From positions 36,047 through 100,046 of the forward strand of contig JAKLFB010000020.1 in assembly GCA_022711435.1 (NCBI GenBank): 64,000 nt of DNA. The letters run 5' to 3'. The position numbers were made by a program, and so were the translations under genes. Shown here piece by piece: positions 34,139 through 44,679 of this stretch (position 1 is the first letter of the stretch; the number at the start of each line of letters is the position of its first letter). Below the pieces are notes generated by a model. It was given only the letters and a program-made list of their open reading frames with translations. It was not told the origin of the DNA and did not search any database. This DNA comes from Verrucomicrobiota bacterium. GTDB lineage: Bacteria > Verrucomicrobiota > Verrucomicrobiia > Limisphaerales > UBA1319.

Positions 34139-36934
34139 TTACTGATCAAGCATTAAAGATGGCGAGGCTTTGGCCTCTGTTCCTCTGTGCCCAGTGTCGA
34201 TTGTGCATTGTCGCCACTGGGTTTTTATTTTCCAGCCGGCATGGGAGGCGAGCTTGAGGCAGGAGGGCAGCAGGGTGAGTGCTGCGATGAGGCAGCAGAC
34301 CGTGCCTGTGGCCATGACAAAACCGAGGCTGGCGATCCCCTGGTGTTGAGCGATGGTGAGGCTGCCGAACCCGGCGACGGTGGTCAGAGCGGAGACGACC
34401 AGTGCTTTGCCGGTGCTTTTGGCGAGGATGCCTGGATTTCGTTCCTCGGCGAAACGATTGAGGATATGGATGCCGTTGGTGACGCCGATGCCGACGATGA
34501 GGGGGAGCAGCATGATATTGGCGGGATTGAAGGGCACGTTGGAAACGCCCATGATACCAAGGGTCCAGAGCGATCCGACGCCGACGGGGATGAGGGCGAA
34601 CAGGACGGCGAGGACGCTTCGGAAATGGAGGGAGGTCAGGAGGACGATGGCGGCCAGCGAGTAAAGGGCAGCCTCCTCGTAGCTGTTTTTGAGGAGGGTG
34701 GTGTATTCGTAGAGCTGGACGGGGGTGCCGGTGATGATGGGGTGGCCGGTCTGGCCAGGGTCGAGCGTTTCGCGCAAGCTCCGGATGAAGGCCTCCTGGT
34801 TGGCGCGTTCCCAGACATCGGACTTGGGGTAGACCTGGAGCAGATACTTGCCGGTGCGGCCGACGAACCGGTTGCGGATCGTGTCGGGGAGATCCTCGAT
34901 GCGGAGGCCTGCGCGGTCATCCTGGTTCCGGAGCGCCTCGAGGGTGTCGCGCAAGTCCCGGAAGAGGGCTTGCTGGTAGGCGGCCAACCGGTGTGCAATG
35001 GCCGTCCGGTCGGCGCCCTGGAGATGGTAGCGGAGCTGGGTGGCGGTCTCGAGGAGGGAGCGGACCTGGGCGGCCAGGAGCGGGTCGTCGGCGCGTTCGA
35101 TTTCAGGCAGCGCGAGGCTGAGGTAGCCGATGAAGACGCGGAGGGGATACTCGAGATCGGGCAGGGACACCGGATCCGGATCGAGGGGCGGGAACCGGAG
35201 GGGGGCGAGGCATTCCTTGACCTGTCGGATGATGGGCAGGCGGCGGCTGGGATCGTCGGCGAGCAAAGCCCCGATGGATTCGACCGTGCTGACGGTCGGC
35301 AGGGATTCGATCTGGCGTTCGATTTGGACGGCCTCGGCGAGGGAGTCGGCGAGGACGGCGCCGAAGAGGACGGATTTGCCGGCGGAGTGGATGAGCTTGT
35401 TTTCGAGGGCGACGGCGGGGAGCCCGCGGGTCTGGAGGTGGAGGAGGTTATAATCGAAGTAGACCTTCGGCAGCTGCGTGATGGCGAGAGCGGAGATGGC
35501 GAGAGCGACGGCCATGACGGTGCGGGGCCGGTCCAGCCAGAGCCGTTCGATGAGGGCGCGGCGGCTGGGGGGCGGGTGCCGGTGGTCCTGGCGGTTCTGC
35601 CGGCCGCGCAAGATCCATGCGGGCAGCATGGTCATCATCGGGATCAGGCAGATGACGAGGCCGCCTCCGCTGATCCAGCCCATCTCCTGGATCCCGCGGA
35701 AGCCGGTGAATCCCATCGCGAAGAAGGCAAAGGCGGTGGTGAAGCAGCCGGTGAAGATGCCTTTGCCGGTGAAGACGATGGCCTTTTCGATGGCATCGCG
35801 GCGGGTGCGCCCGTGGCGGAGCTCCTCCTCGTAGCGGGTGATGAGGTGGACGCCGAAGTCGATGGCCAGGCCAATGAGCATGGGGACGAACGTGATCGTG
35901 AGGATGTTGAGGTGGCCGATGACGCCGGTGGCAAAGGCCATGGTGTAGGCCAGGCCGATGACCAGGCAGACGGTGGCTTTGAGGGGGCGGCCGGTCTCCT
36001 GGTAGCCATAGGCGAAGATGAGAGCGACCAGGACCAGCGAGACGATCGAAGCGACGAGGGTGTCGCGCTGGGACTGGGCCATCTCGTCCATCGAGAGCAC
36101 GGACTCGCCGGTGATGCCGGCATTGACGCCGGGGACTTCGTAGCGGGTGGCGCGGACCAGTTCGCGGAGGCGCTCGACGGCGTCGCGGCTGAGGGATTCG
36201 AGGCGGGGCTGGGCGGTGACGAGGTAGATGCGGCCATTATCGAACGTGATGTACATCTGGCTTTCGGCCTCCTGGCCATCGTTGAAGAGGGCGCTGACGC
36301 CGGGCGAGGGGGGCACGCCGGGGCGCCGGAGGCTTTGGGCGGCCTGGTCGAGGATGCGGCGGAGGGCGGGGATGGCGCCCAGGAGGGCGGGAGGGCCTTC
36401 GTTGGTGGAGGGAGAGGCCTCGGCGAACTGGCGGTTGACCAGCTCGATCATGGAAGAGAGGTTGGTGGCCTGGGCGAACTGGCGGATCAGGGGCTGGGCG
36501 TCCTGGAGGGTGCGGGCGAGCGCGTCGAGCTTTTGCTCGGGGAGGAAGAGGAGCGCTTTGGGGCCGAGGAGCTTGAGGTCGCCTTTGAAGAAGACGTTGG
36601 TGAAGAGGTTGGTCTCGGTCTGGAGCCGGGCGGCGAGGCGCTCGACGAACTGGCGGTTCTTCTCGTGATCCTCGCTCTCGACCAGCGCGACCAGGTCGTC
36701 CTGGGCGGGGAACTCATCCCGGAACTGGAGGAACTGGCGATGGTATTGGAGGTTCCCGCCGACGAGGTCGTTGCGGCTGGTGTGGAACTGGAGATAGTAG
36801 CGGGTGAAGAAGACGCTGGCGACGGCGGCCAGGATGAGCGGGGGCACCAGCCAGCGGGATCGGCGGTAGACCAGTTCGGCCAGCCGGTGAAGTCCGCGGG
36901 AAATGAGGCTGTCTTTGGGGGAGGCCATGGGCAT
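34139..36934 (-). CDS. RND/MMPL-superfamily exporter (HpnN-like)
   Basis: 931 residues in the classic two-half RND layout: one helix (SRWLVPPLILAAVASVFFTRYY), a large periplasmic loop, then five helices (SIVSLVLVALIFAYGYQ, MAFATGVIGHLNILTITFVP), and the same pattern again in the second half (YSLAAIVLLTSLHFRSVLAV, GVTNGIHILNRFAEE). Motif GLAIDFGVHLITRYEEE carries the Asp used for proton coupling in this family. The loop opening 'SRNDLVGGNLQYHRQFLQFR' is like that of HpnN-type lipid/hopanoid exporters. Cargo unknown; a lipid is plausible next to mla genes. The last 35 residues are hydrophilic and unusual. It lies between yebC and the WPLF/mla operon, same strand. Confidence 0.88.
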   Translation of the reverse strand: MPMASPKDSLISRGLHRLAELVYRRSRWLVPPLILAAVASVFFTRYYLQFHTSRNDLVGGNLQYHRQFLQFRDEFPAQDDLVALVESEDHEKNRQFVERLAARLQTETNLFTNVFFKGDLKLLGPKALLFLPEQKLDALARTLQDAQPLIRQFAQATNLSSMIELVNRQFAEASPSTNEGPPALLGAIPALRRILDQAAQSLRRPGVPPSPGVSALFNDGQEAESQMYITFDNGRIYLVTAQPRLESLSRDAVERLRELVRATRYEVPGVNAGITGESVLSMDEMAQSQRDTLVASIVSLVLVALIFAYGYQETGRPLKATVCLVIGLAYTMAFATGVIGHLNILTITFVPMLIGLAIDFGVHLITRYEEELRHGRTRRDAIEKAIVFTGKGIFTGCFTTAFAFFAMGFTGFRGIQEMGWISGGGLVICLIPMMTMLPAWILRGRQNRQDHRHPPPSRRALIERLWLDRPRTVMAVALAISALAITQLPKVYFDYNLLHLQTRGLPAVALENKLIHSAGKSVLFGAVLADSLAEAVQIERQIESLPTVSTVESIGALLADDPSRRLPIIRQVKECLAPLRFPPLDPDPVSLPDLEYPLRVFIGYLSLALPEIERADDPLLAAQVRSLLETATQLRYHLQGADRTAIAHRLAAYQQALFRDLRDTLEALRNQDDRAGLRIEDLPDTIRNRFVGRTGKYLLQVYPKSDVWERANQEAFIRSLRETLDPGQTGHPIITGTPVQLYEYTTLLKNSYEEAALYSLAAIVLLTSLHFRSVLAVLFALIPVGVGSLWTLGIMGVSNVPFNPANIMLLPLIVGIGVTNGIHILNRFAEERNPGILAKSTGKALVVSALTTVAGFGSLTIAQHQGIASLGFVMATGTVCCLIAALTLLPSCLKLASHAGWKIKTQWRQCTIDTGHRGTEAKASPSLMLDQ

Positions 36935-37016
36935 CGACCCGCGATCGAGTCAGGCGCTATCGGTGCTGGATGGGTTCGGGCTGGCTGGTCTTGGGCGAGG
37001 CATGGACGCGAGCCCG

Positions 37017-37745
37017 TCAGGCATCCGGGAGATCGGCATTCGAGTGGGTTTCCTTGACATCCTCGTGGTCATCGAGGGCTTCGAGGAGCCGGATGACGGC
37101 GGGGGCATCGGCCGCGCTGACCGGCACGGTGGTCGTGGGGACGAAGGCGATCTGGGCATCCGGGCATTTGATGCCTTTGGCCTCGATCGCCTTGTGGACG
37201 GACTCGAACGAGGCGGGCTCGGTGAGGATTTCGTAGCCGTCGGGGCCAGCCTGAAAATCCTCGGCGCCGGCATCGAGGGCGATGGCCATGAGGTCGTCTT
37301 CGGAGGCGGCATCGCGGGGGACGAGGATCTGGCCTTTGCGATGGAAGAGGCGGGAGACGGCGCCGGCGGTGGCGATGGCGCCGGAGTGCTTGGTGCAGAG
37401 GCTGCGGATCTCGGCGGCGGTGCGATTGCGGTTGTCGGTGCTGACCTCGACGAGGATGGCGACGCCGCCGGGGCCATAGACCTCGTAGCTGAGGTCCTCG
37501 TAATGGATGGAATCGTCGCCGCCAGTGCCGCGCTTGATGGCGCGGTCGATGTTATCGGAGGGCATGTTCGCGGCGCGGCATTTCAGGAGCACCATGCGGA
37601 GCCGGGGATTCATGCCGGGATCTCCGCCGCCGATCTTGGCGGCGATGGTGATTTCCTTGGAGAGCTTGGAGAAGACCTTGCCGCGTTTGGCATCCAAGGC
37701 GCCCTTGAAATGCTTTACTTTGGCCCACTTGCTATGTCCTGCCAT
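37017..37745 (-). CDS. yebC: YebC/PmpR family regulator
   Basis: 242 residues from the ATG at 37745 (MAGHSKWAKVKHFKGALDAK), the universal YebC start. RGKVFSKLSKEITIAAK, NPRLRMVLLKCRAANMPSDN and IDRAIKRGTGG are canonical, as is YEVYGPGGVAILVEVSTDN. Members act as transcription regulators or, as shown for several, help ribosomes at stalling motifs. Length is normal. 82 bases upstream of the RND exporter. Confidence 0.95.
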   Translation of the reverse strand: MAGHSKWAKVKHFKGALDAKRGKVFSKLSKEITIAAKIGGGDPGMNPRLRMVLLKCRAANMPSDNIDRAIKRGTGGDDSIHYEDLSYEVYGPGGVAILVEVSTDNRNRTAAEIRSLCTKHSGAIATAGAVSRLFHRKGQILVPRDAASEDDLMAIALDAGAEDFQAGPDGYEILTEPASFESVHKAIEAKGIKCPDAQIAFVPTTTVPVSAADAPAVIRLLEALDDHEDVKETHSNADLPDA

Positions 37746-37820
37746 AAATTGACTCGTTTCGAGTTCAATCGAACATACCACCCCATTCCCGGGGAGAAAA
37801 GAAGCGAAAACTTCCGCGGC

Positions 37821-38888
37821 TCAGATCCGGACCTTGAATTTCTGATTTCGTTTGAGAGAGGCGGCGAAGGCGGCGAGCAGCTCGGGGATCTGCTCGAGGT
37901 CGCCCAGGTGGATGAGCTCGACGGGGGAGTGCATGTAGCGGTTCGGGAGGCTGACCAGGCCGCTGGGGATGCCGCCTCGGGTCCAGAAGATCGCATCGGT
38001 GTCGGTGCCGCTGTGGGAGGACATGGTTTCGTGCTGGAGGGGGATGCGGCGCTGGCGGGCGATGGATTCGAGGCGGTCGACGATCTCGGGGTGGTTGCAT
38101 CCGCCGCGGGTGATCGTGGGGCCGCGTCCGAGGCGGACATCGCCGTATTGGGGGAGGCTGACAGTGGGGTAGTCGGTGGCGTGGGTGACATCGACGACGA
38201 GGGCGATGTCGGGGGCGAGCGAGTAGGCGATCTGGCGGGCGCCGTAGAGGCCGGTTTCCTCCATGATGTTGGAGACGGCGCACACCTCGGCAGCCAGGCG
38301 CGGGCCGCGCTCCCGGAGCAGGCGGAGGGTTTCAGCCACGGCGAAGGTGCCCACGCGGTTGTCGAAGGCGCGGGCGACGGCCACATCGCCGCGGAGGCGC
38401 TCGAACCCCTGGCTGAGGGTGACAGGATCGCCGATGCGGACCAGGGCTTCGGCCTCTTTTTTCGAGGCCACGCCGAGGTCGAGGAACAGATCATGGATCT
38501 TGGGGGGCTTCTTGTCGTCGTCCTTCGTGAGGTGAGGGGCGACGTTGCCGACAACGGCGGGAACGGGTCCCCGGCGGGAGTGGATGGTGACGCGTTGGGC
38601 CTTGGTGATGGCGGCGTCGACGCCGCCGATCTTGCGGACGTAGACGAAGCCCTGGTCGGTGATGTAATTGACGGTGAGGGCGATCTCGTCGGCGTGGGCG
38701 GCGAGCATCAGGCGGGGCGATCCGCCGGGGTGGAGGATGGCGACCGCGTTGCCATAGGCATCGGTGTAGGTGCGGTCGGCGAAGGGCGCGACGTAGTCGA
38801 GCCAGACGCGCTGGCCGCGGGCCTCGTGGCCGGACGGGCTGGGGGTGTTGACCAGGTTTTCGAGAAAGGCGAGCGACTGTTTGCGCAT
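37821..38888 (-). CDS. M42 family metallopeptidase (glutamyl/deblocking aminopeptidase type)
   Basis: 355 residues. The co-catalytic metal ligands are visible: His in MLAAHADEIALTVN, Asp in RAFDNRVG, Glu-Glu in EETGLYGARQ, Asp in VDVTHATD and His in the last GLVSLPNRYMHSPVELIHL block (HSPVE). VNTPSPSGHE at the N-terminus is the family opening. These tetrahedral aminopeptidases degrade small peptides in the cytoplasm. ATG 38888 is preferred; ATG 38897 adds three residues. A 105-base gap to proB holds divergent promoters. Confidence 0.93.
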   Translation of the reverse strand: MRKQSLAFLENLVNTPSPSGHEARGQRVWLDYVAPFADRTYTDAYGNAVAILHPGGSPRLMLAAHADEIALTVNYITDQGFVYVRKIGGVDAAITKAQRVTIHSRRGPVPAVVGNVAPHLTKDDDKKPPKIHDLFLDLGVASKKEAEALVRIGDPVTLSQGFERLRGDVAVARAFDNRVGTFAVAETLRLLRERGPRLAAEVCAVSNIMEETGLYGARQIAYSLAPDIALVVDVTHATDYPTVSLPQYGDVRLGRGPTITRGGCNHPEIVDRLESIARQRRIPLQHETMSSHSGTDTDAIFWTRGGIPSGLVSLPNRYMHSPVELIHLGDLEQIPELLAAFAASLKRNQKFKVRI

Positions 38889-38993
38889 GGGGTGCATTAT
38901 GCGCGAGGGAAGGGCGGCGGCAACAGGTTTTGCGCTGCCGAGCCCACGGGGCGCTCGACAAGCGGTCCTGGGTTTGGTACGAGACACGGGCTT

Positions 38994-40070
38994 ATGCGCG
39001 AGGAACTGCGGCTGAAGATCCAGCGTCTGGTTGTGAAGCTGGGGACGGGTGTGTTGACCGACGAGCGGATGCAGCCGGACATGGGGCAGTTCGAGCAGTT
39101 GACGGCGCAGGTGGCGGCGCAGCGGCGGGCGGGGCGGGAGGTGGCGCTGGTCACGTCCGGAGCCGTCGGGGCGGGGATGGGGGTGCTCGGGTTCACGCGG
39201 CGCCCGCGCGAGCTGGACGAGCTGCAGGCGTGCGCGGCCGTCGGGCAATCGCGGCTGATGGCCATTTACGAGCGGCTGTTCGCGCAGCACAACCTGCGCG
39301 TGGCGCAGGTGCTGCTGACGCACGACGATCTCGAGCACCACGACCGGCACCTGAATGTTCGGCACGCGCTGATCACCCTGCTGCAGCGCGGCGTGGTGCC
39401 GATCATCAACGAGAACGACGCGGTATCGGTGACGGAGCTGAAGTTCGGGGACAACGACCGGCTATCGGCGCTGGTGGCCACGCTGCTGCCGGCGGATCTG
39501 CTGGTGATCCTGACCACGGTGGAGGGACTGATGGAGAACTTCGGCCAGGCGAACGCGCGCACGATATCGATGGTGGCGCGGATTGATGCGGGGCTCGAGC
39601 GCCACGCGCGGGGGACGGCCAGCGAGACGGCGGTGGGCGGGATGAGCACGAAGCTGCAGGCCGCGAAGATCGTGATGCGCTCGGGGATCCCGATGGTGAT
39701 CGCGTCGGGCCGGAAGAGGCGGGTGCTCGAAAGGGTCCTCGCGGGGGAATCGGAGGGGACCCTGTTTGTGCCGGCGGCCAAGCGGCTGCAGGGGCGCAAG
39801 CGGTGGATCGCCTTCTTCCATCATCCCCGAGGCGCGTGGGTGGTGGACGAGGGGGCGAAGACGGCCTTGCGGGAGCGGGGCAAGAGCCTGCTGCCGCCCG
39901 GGATCGTGCGGGCTGAGGGGGTCTTCGGCGCGGGCGATGTCGTGCGGATCTGCGATGAGGATGGGACAGAGTTCGCGCGAGGGATCACGGACATTGGGGC
40001 GGCGGATCTTGGGGGGGCGCGGGGGTCGCGGACCGAGGTGGTGCACCGGGACAACCTGGTGATTTTATGA
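38994..40070 (+). CDS. proB: Glutamate 5-kinase with C-terminal PUA domain
   Basis: 358 residues; first step of proline synthesis (glutamate to glutamyl-5-phosphate). VVKLGTGVLTDE and VALVTSGAVGAGMGVLG are the ATP/glutamate signatures; VVPIINENDAVSV, FGDNDRLSALVATLLPADLL and GGMSTKLQAAKIVMRSGIPM are also canonical. A PUA domain (about 280-358: GAWVVDEGAKTALRERGKSL, then LPPGIVRAEG) is present. The downstream mazG overlaps by ATGA. proA is not in the window. Confidence 0.95.
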   Translation: MREELRLKIQRLVVKLGTGVLTDERMQPDMGQFEQLTAQVAAQRRAGREVALVTSGAVGAGMGVLGFTRRPRELDELQACAAVGQSRLMAIYERLFAQHNLRVAQVLLTHDDLEHHDRHLNVRHALITLLQRGVVPIINENDAVSVTELKFGDNDRLSALVATLLPADLLVILTTVEGLMENFGQANARTISMVARIDAGLERHARGTASETAVGGMSTKLQAAKIVMRSGIPMVIASGRKRRVLERVLAGESEGTLFVPAAKRLQGRKRWIAFFHHPRGAWVVDEGAKTALRERGKSLLPPGIVRAEGVFGAGDVVRICDEDGTEFARGITDIGAADLGGARGSRTEVVHRDNLVIL

Positions 40071-40798
40071 AGAGGGATCGTGCGCTGGTGGATCTGTTGA
40101 GAGTGATGGCCCGGCTGCGGGGTCCGCAGGGATGCCCGTGGGACCGGCGGCAGGACCATCGCACGCTCCGGTTCCACGCGGTGGAAGAGGCCTATGAGCT
40201 GATGGATGCGATCGAGGCCGGGGACGATCGGGAGCTGATCGAGGAGCTGGGCGATCTGCTGCTGCAGGTGGTGTTTCATTGTCAATTGGGGCGGGAGCGC
40301 GGGGTGTTCGGGTTCGACCAGGTGTGCAGGTGTCTGGTCGAGAAGCTCATCCGGCGGCATCCGCATGTCTTTGGCCGGTCGCGGGTGAAGTCGGTGGCCG
40401 GTGTCTGGGCCCAATGGGAGCGGATCAAGGGAGCCGAGAAGAAGGGAACCCGCCACGAGAGACCGTCGGCTCTGGACGGCATCCCGCGGCATCTGCCGGC
40501 GCTGATGCGGGCCGAGAAGCTCTGCCGCAAGGCGCGGCGAGCGGGGCTGATGGCGAGGGATGCGGGCGGATCGATGGGGCCGGGACGGACCCGGCGGCAG
40601 TGGGCTGCCGAGCTGTTCGACCAGGTGATGGCGGCCCAGGCTCGCGGGTGGAGCGCCGAGGAGCTGCTCCGCGCCGAGGCGCTCCGGCGCGAGATGCAGT
40701 GGCGACGCCAGGAGCGGGCGGCAGGCGGAGGCGGGCCGGGGCCGCCAGGGGCAAGGAAGCGAAACGGCGGGCAGCGCAGGGAGAATCTATATGAATGA
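40067..40798 (+). CDS. mazG: MazG-type nucleoside triphosphate pyrophosphohydrolase
   Basis: 243 residues. [20 protein letters not shown] opens the domain; [15 protein letters not shown] and [17 protein letters not shown] give the EExxE...ExxD magnesium site. [19 protein letters not shown] marks the link to the second half, where [20 protein letters not shown] begins a second, shorter MazG-like helix pair. It hydrolyses (d)NTPs, probably to clear damaged nucleotides. Start overlaps proB, end overlaps the M29 peptidase (ATGAATGA). Confidence 0.92.
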   Translation: MKRDRALVDLLRVMARLRGPQGCPWDRRQDHRTLRFHAVEEAYELMDAIEAGDDRELIEELGDLLLQVVFHCQLGRERGVFGFDQVCRCLVEKLIRRHPHVFGRSRVKSVAGVWAQWERIKGAEKKGTRHERPSALDGIPRHLPALMRAEKLCRKARRAGLMARDAGGSMGPGRTRRQWAAELFDQVMAAQARGWSAEELLRAEALRREMQWRRQERAAGGGGPGPPGARKRNGGQRRENLYE

Positions 40799-41909
40799 TC
40801 CGAGATACGAGAGACTGGCTCGAGTGCTGATTGGGTATTCGACGGCGCTGAAGCGGGGTGAGGTGGCGCTGCTGGATGTGACCGACGCGCCCGATGAATT
40901 CGCGATCGCGCTGATCCGCGAGGTGCGGGCGGCGGGGGGTGCGCCTCTGATCGAGGTGCGCCACAGCCGCATCGCCCGCGAGATCGTGCGAGGGGTGGAG
41001 CCCGGGCCGGCGCGGCTGCTCCGGGATCTGGAGCTTCACCGGATGAAGAAGGTGCAGGCCTACGTGGCGGTTCGCGGCAGCCACAACGCCAACGAATCGT
41101 CGGATGTGCCGGCGGACCGGATGTCGATGTACGCGCGGACGATGCGGCCGGTGCTGGACTATCGGATCAATCGAACGCGCTGGGTGGTGCTGCGGTGGCC
41201 GACGCCGAGCATGGCCCAGGCGGCGGGCATGAGCACCGAGGCATTCGAGGAATTCTTCTTCAGGGTCTGCACGATCGATTATGCGCGCATGGCTCGGGCG
41301 ATGGTCCCGCTCGAGCGGCGGATGAAGCGGGCCGACCGCGTGGAGATCAAGGGGCCGGGCACGGACCTGCGGTTCAGCATCAAGGGGATCGGCGCCAAGT
41401 CGTGCAACGGGCGCCTGAACATCCCGGACGGCGAAGTGTTCTCGTGTCCAGTTCGCGACTCGGTGGAGGGCGCAATCCAGTTCAATGCGCCGACCATGTA
41501 CCAGGGGACGCGGTTCGAGAACGTCCGCCTCGAGTTCCGGCGCGGCCGGATCGTGGACGCCAGCTCGAACCTGACCCCGCGGATGAACGAGATCTTCGAC
41601 ACCGACCCCGGGGCGCGGTATGTGGGCGAGTTCTCCCTCGGGCTGAACCCGCTGATTCGGCAGCCGATGTGCGACATCCTGTTCGACGAGAAGATTGCGG
41701 GGTCGCTCCATTTCACGCCGGGTCAGGCATACCAGGCGGCGGACAACGGCAACCGCTCGGCGGTGCACTGGGATCTGGTCCTGATCCAGCGCCCGGAGTG
41801 GGGGGGCGGAGAGGTGTGGTTCGACGGGGAGCTGATCCGCAAGGACGGCCGGTTCCTTCCGAAGGATCTGCGGGGGCTGAACCCGGAAGCGCTGGCCCGA
41901 TCGCGCTGA
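40791..41909 (+). CDS. M29 family aminopeptidase (AmpS/PepS-like)
   Basis: 372 residues, normal for thermophilic-type metallopeptidases of family M29. [19 protein letters not shown] is the usual start. [36 protein letters not shown] (metal-binding Glu) and [20 protein letters not shown] with [17 protein letters not shown] and [10 protein letters not shown] hold the Glu, His and Asp ligands. It removes N-terminal residues from peptides. Third gene in the proB-mazG chain. Confidence 0.93.
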   Translation: MNDPRYERLARVLIGYSTALKRGEVALLDVTDAPDEFAIALIREVRAAGGAPLIEVRHSRIAREIVRGVEPGPARLLRDLELHRMKKVQAYVAVRGSHNANESSDVPADRMSMYARTMRPVLDYRINRTRWVVLRWPTPSMAQAAGMSTEAFEEFFFRVCTIDYARMARAMVPLERRMKRADRVEIKGPGTDLRFSIKGIGAKSCNGRLNIPDGEVFSCPVRDSVEGAIQFNAPTMYQGTRFENVRLEFRRGRIVDASSNLTPRMNEIFDTDPGARYVGEFSLGLNPLIRQPMCDILFDEKIAGSLHFTPGQAYQAADNGNRSAVHWDLVLIQRPEWGGGEVWFDGELIRKDGRFLPKDLRGLNPEALARSR

Positions 41910-41926
41910 CAAGGGGTGCGCCGACA

Positions 41927-42119
41927 ATAACAAAGCCGTTCCGCATCGCACGGAACGGCGTTGTAGAGGACCCGACAGGTAAGGCCCTGTCAGACCTCGC
42001 AAAGGATAGCGCGCGGGCAACCGGCGCCGCGGATCGGACCTGCGAGCCTCACGCAGCCCGCCCAGGGGTTCCTCGATCCGTCGAGCGGATGGTTGAAGGC
42101 CCGTGCTTTCATGCTTGAC
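41927..42119 (-). ncRNA. Candidate free-standing structured RNA (about 190 nt)
   Basis: The 357-base gap between the M29 peptidase and the MFS gene holds, on the - strand, a promoter, paired segments and a terminator. Reading 5' to 3': GCaCGGGC pairs with GCCCGcGC, AACC with GGUU, GGAUCG with CGAUCC, and CUGCG with CGCAG at the tip. These nest into one long hairpin with a large internal bulge, which itself holds a small CUCGA/UCGAG hairpin. A second hairpin (UGACAGG/CCUGUCG, flanked by GAGG/CCUC) and the terminator stem follow. Size and the bulged rod recall 6S RNA, but I see no decisive family motif. A - strand leader is unlikely: no gene starts just downstream. Confidence 0.5.
41935..41959 (-). 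terminator. Terminator hairpin of the candidate RNA
   Basis: Perfect 9-bp stem GCCGTTCCG/CGGAACGGC with a 7-base loop. On the - strand it is followed by TTTGTTATTG. On the + strand it lies 26 bases after the M29 peptidase stop and may also end that operon, though no T run follows there. Confidence 0.6.
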
Positions 42120-42125
42120 GACTTA

Positions 42126-42154
42126 AGCCTACAGGCGGCGCGCCCCGGTGTCAA
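42126..42154 (-). promoter_or_regulatory. Candidate promoter of the structured RNA
   Basis: On the - strand TTGACA (42149-42154), a 17-base spacer and TAGGCT (42126-42131). The -35 is perfect, the -10 moderate. Predicted start near 42119 gives a transcript of about 190 nt to the terminator. Confidence 0.45.
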
Positions 42155-42266
42155 ATGAATTGTCTTGAAACCGAGTGAGGCTGCTGCGATAAGACACGCA
42201 TTACGGATTGCGGCGCCATGGCAGGGCGGGCGATTCGATCGAACCGGAAACGAACAGGAGACCAGG

Positions 42267-43826
42267 ATGACAGAAAGCAAAGCTTCTTGGGTGTACCCGA
42301 GGTTGCAGCTGGCGTATCTGCTGCAATTCGCGATATGGGGGAGTTGGTCGGTTGCGCTGGGGGGGTACCTGAACGGGAAGATGAGCGGGCCGCACATTGG
42401 GTACCTTTACATGGCGATTCCGCTGGGGGCGATCATCGCTCCGATGTTCATCGGGCCGATTGCGGACCGGTATTTCTCGGCGCAGCGGGTCCTGGGGCTT
42501 CTGCATTTGATCGGGGGGGCGGCCCTGGTGGCCTGCGGCGTGATCTGCGGCCAGGCGGAGTCGCAAGCGGCGGGAGCGGCCGTGGTGATTCCGTTCGGGG
42601 CGCTGATGGCGTTGATGCTGATCTCGGGGATCTGCTTCATGCCATCGATCCCGCTGATCAACACGGTGGTTTTCAAGCACATACCGGACTCGGCGTCGGC
42701 GCCCAAGGTGTTCATATTCGGGACGGTCGGGTGGATCGTGGTGAATCTGGTTGTCGAGGTATTCGCGGGCGGGGCCGGGGCGCCGAACTTCTTCTTCATC
42801 GGGGGCGGCTGCGGCCTGCTTCTGGGGCTGTATTCGTTCACGCTGCCGGACACGCCGCCGAAGGGGGCGCCGGCCGAGGGGGCCAAGCGGGACCTTTTCG
42901 GGTTCGGGGCGCTGGCGATGTTCAAGTCCCCAACGTTCACCATATTTGTCCTGTGCGCGTTCATGGTGAGCATATTCGGGAGCAACTATTTCTTCCCGGC
43001 GGTCGTGGCCTATCTGACCGAGTTCGGCTATCCGGCGCCGGTGGCCCTGAACACGCTGAACCAGTTCTCGGAGCTGTTTTTCATGGCGATCCTCGCTTTT
43101 TGCGTGAGCCGGTTTGGCCTGAAGTGGGTGCTGGTGATTGGGATGGGGGCGTGGGCGGCGCGGTATTTGGTGTTCACGCTGCCCGGGTTCCATTTCGCGG
43201 TGATCGGCCTTCTTTTCCACGGGATGGCCTATGCGTTTCTGTATGTGGCGGCCTACATGTTTGGCGACCGCGTGGCCCCGGCACATCTCAAGGCGAGCGT
43301 TCAGAGCCTGCTGGCGTTTCTGCTGCTGGGGATCGGGCAGGTGCTGAGCGGCTATTTGTTCGGGTACCAGATTGACCGGTGCGCGCCTGCGGTCACGAAG
43401 ACCGCGGCTGTGGAAGCGGGAAAGGCGGGCCAGAACCTGCCGGCGTGGCATGTGCCCGAGATGGAGACATCGGCCTGGCGCTATCTCGATTTGGCCAAGT
43501 CCGTCAAATATCTTCGAGGGGACACGAATGTGTTCAACCTCGGCGAGCACCTGGGCATGTATACCAAGGCGGATGGCTCGATCGACCTCGACAAGCTTCC
43601 GGATTCCTGGAGCACGGGGGGAACGACCTACACCAAGGGCGAGCTGAAAGCCACGTTCGACAAGATCGGGGGCGCGGTCACGCGCGAGAGCTATTTGAAG
43701 GCCCAGCGGCATGACTGGAAGGGCTTCTACATCCCGCCGGCGATCTTCGTGATCTTCTGGGTTTTCGTGTTCATCGTGTTTGGGCGGCAGCCTCCCGAGG
43801 CTTCGGCGGAGCCGGCCAAGGGATGA
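42267..43826 (+). CDS. MFS transporter of the nucleoside:H+ symporter type
   Basis: 519 residues, about 12 hydrophobic segments. LQLAYLLQFAIWGSWSVALG, GYLYMAIPLGAIIAPMFIGP and IADRYFSAQRVLGLLHLIGG match the NupG/XapB-like opening. FGTVGWIVVNLVVEVF and PLINTVVFKH are also usual. The last loop before the final helix is long (about 390-495, soluble, rich in charged residues), which is odd for NupG and may be a domain facing one side of the membrane. GAGACCAGG precedes the ATG. A strong terminator follows at 43856-43884. Substrate call tentative. Confidence 0.82.
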   Translation: MTESKASWVYPRLQLAYLLQFAIWGSWSVALGGYLNGKMSGPHIGYLYMAIPLGAIIAPMFIGPIADRYFSAQRVLGLLHLIGGAALVACGVICGQAESQAAGAAVVIPFGALMALMLISGICFMPSIPLINTVVFKHIPDSASAPKVFIFGTVGWIVVNLVVEVFAGGAGAPNFFFIGGGCGLLLGLYSFTLPDTPPKGAPAEGAKRDLFGFGALAMFKSPTFTIFVLCAFMVSIFGSNYFFPAVVAYLTEFGYPAPVALNTLNQFSELFFMAILAFCVSRFGLKWVLVIGMGAWAARYLVFTLPGFHFAVIGLLFHGMAYAFLYVAAYMFGDRVAPAHLKASVQSLLAFLLLGIGQVLSGYLFGYQIDRCAPAVTKTAAVEAGKAGQNLPAWHVPEMETSAWRYLDLAKSVKYLRGDTNVFNLGEHLGMYTKADGSIDLDKLPDSWSTGGTTYTKGELKATFDKIGGAVTRESYLKAQRHDWKGFYIPPAIFVIFWVFVFIVFGRQPPEASAEPAKG

Positions 43827-43855
43827 GGGCCTGACCCATCCTCGAGATCAGGAAA

Positions 43856-43884
43856 GAGGCGCCCGAGGTGGCGCCTCTTTTTTT
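43856..43884 (+). terminator. Intrinsic terminator after the MFS gene
   Basis: Perfect 8-bp stem GAGGCGCC/GGCGCCTC with a CGAGGT loop, then TTTTTTT. It lies 29 bases after the stop and before the convergent livF; the A run before the stem on the other side (GGAAA) is weak, so it mainly serves the + strand. Confidence 0.85.
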
Positions 43885-43908
43885 GCCGGCGGATGGCCAG
43901 CCAAGAGA

Positions 43909-44675
<767 letters not shown>

Positions 44676-44679
<4 letters not shown>

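Noticed and set aside
34187..37057. A very long open frame on the + strand opposite the RND exporter
   Set aside because: Its translation is Gly/Asp/Glu-rich without domains, as expected for the antisense of a GC-rich gene. The - strand frame shows full RND architecture.
41910..42266. Riboswitch controlling the + strand MFS gene
   Set aside because: Paired segments are followed by a T-rich terminator on the - strand and the promoter also points that way. No known riboswitch core was recognised on the + strand.
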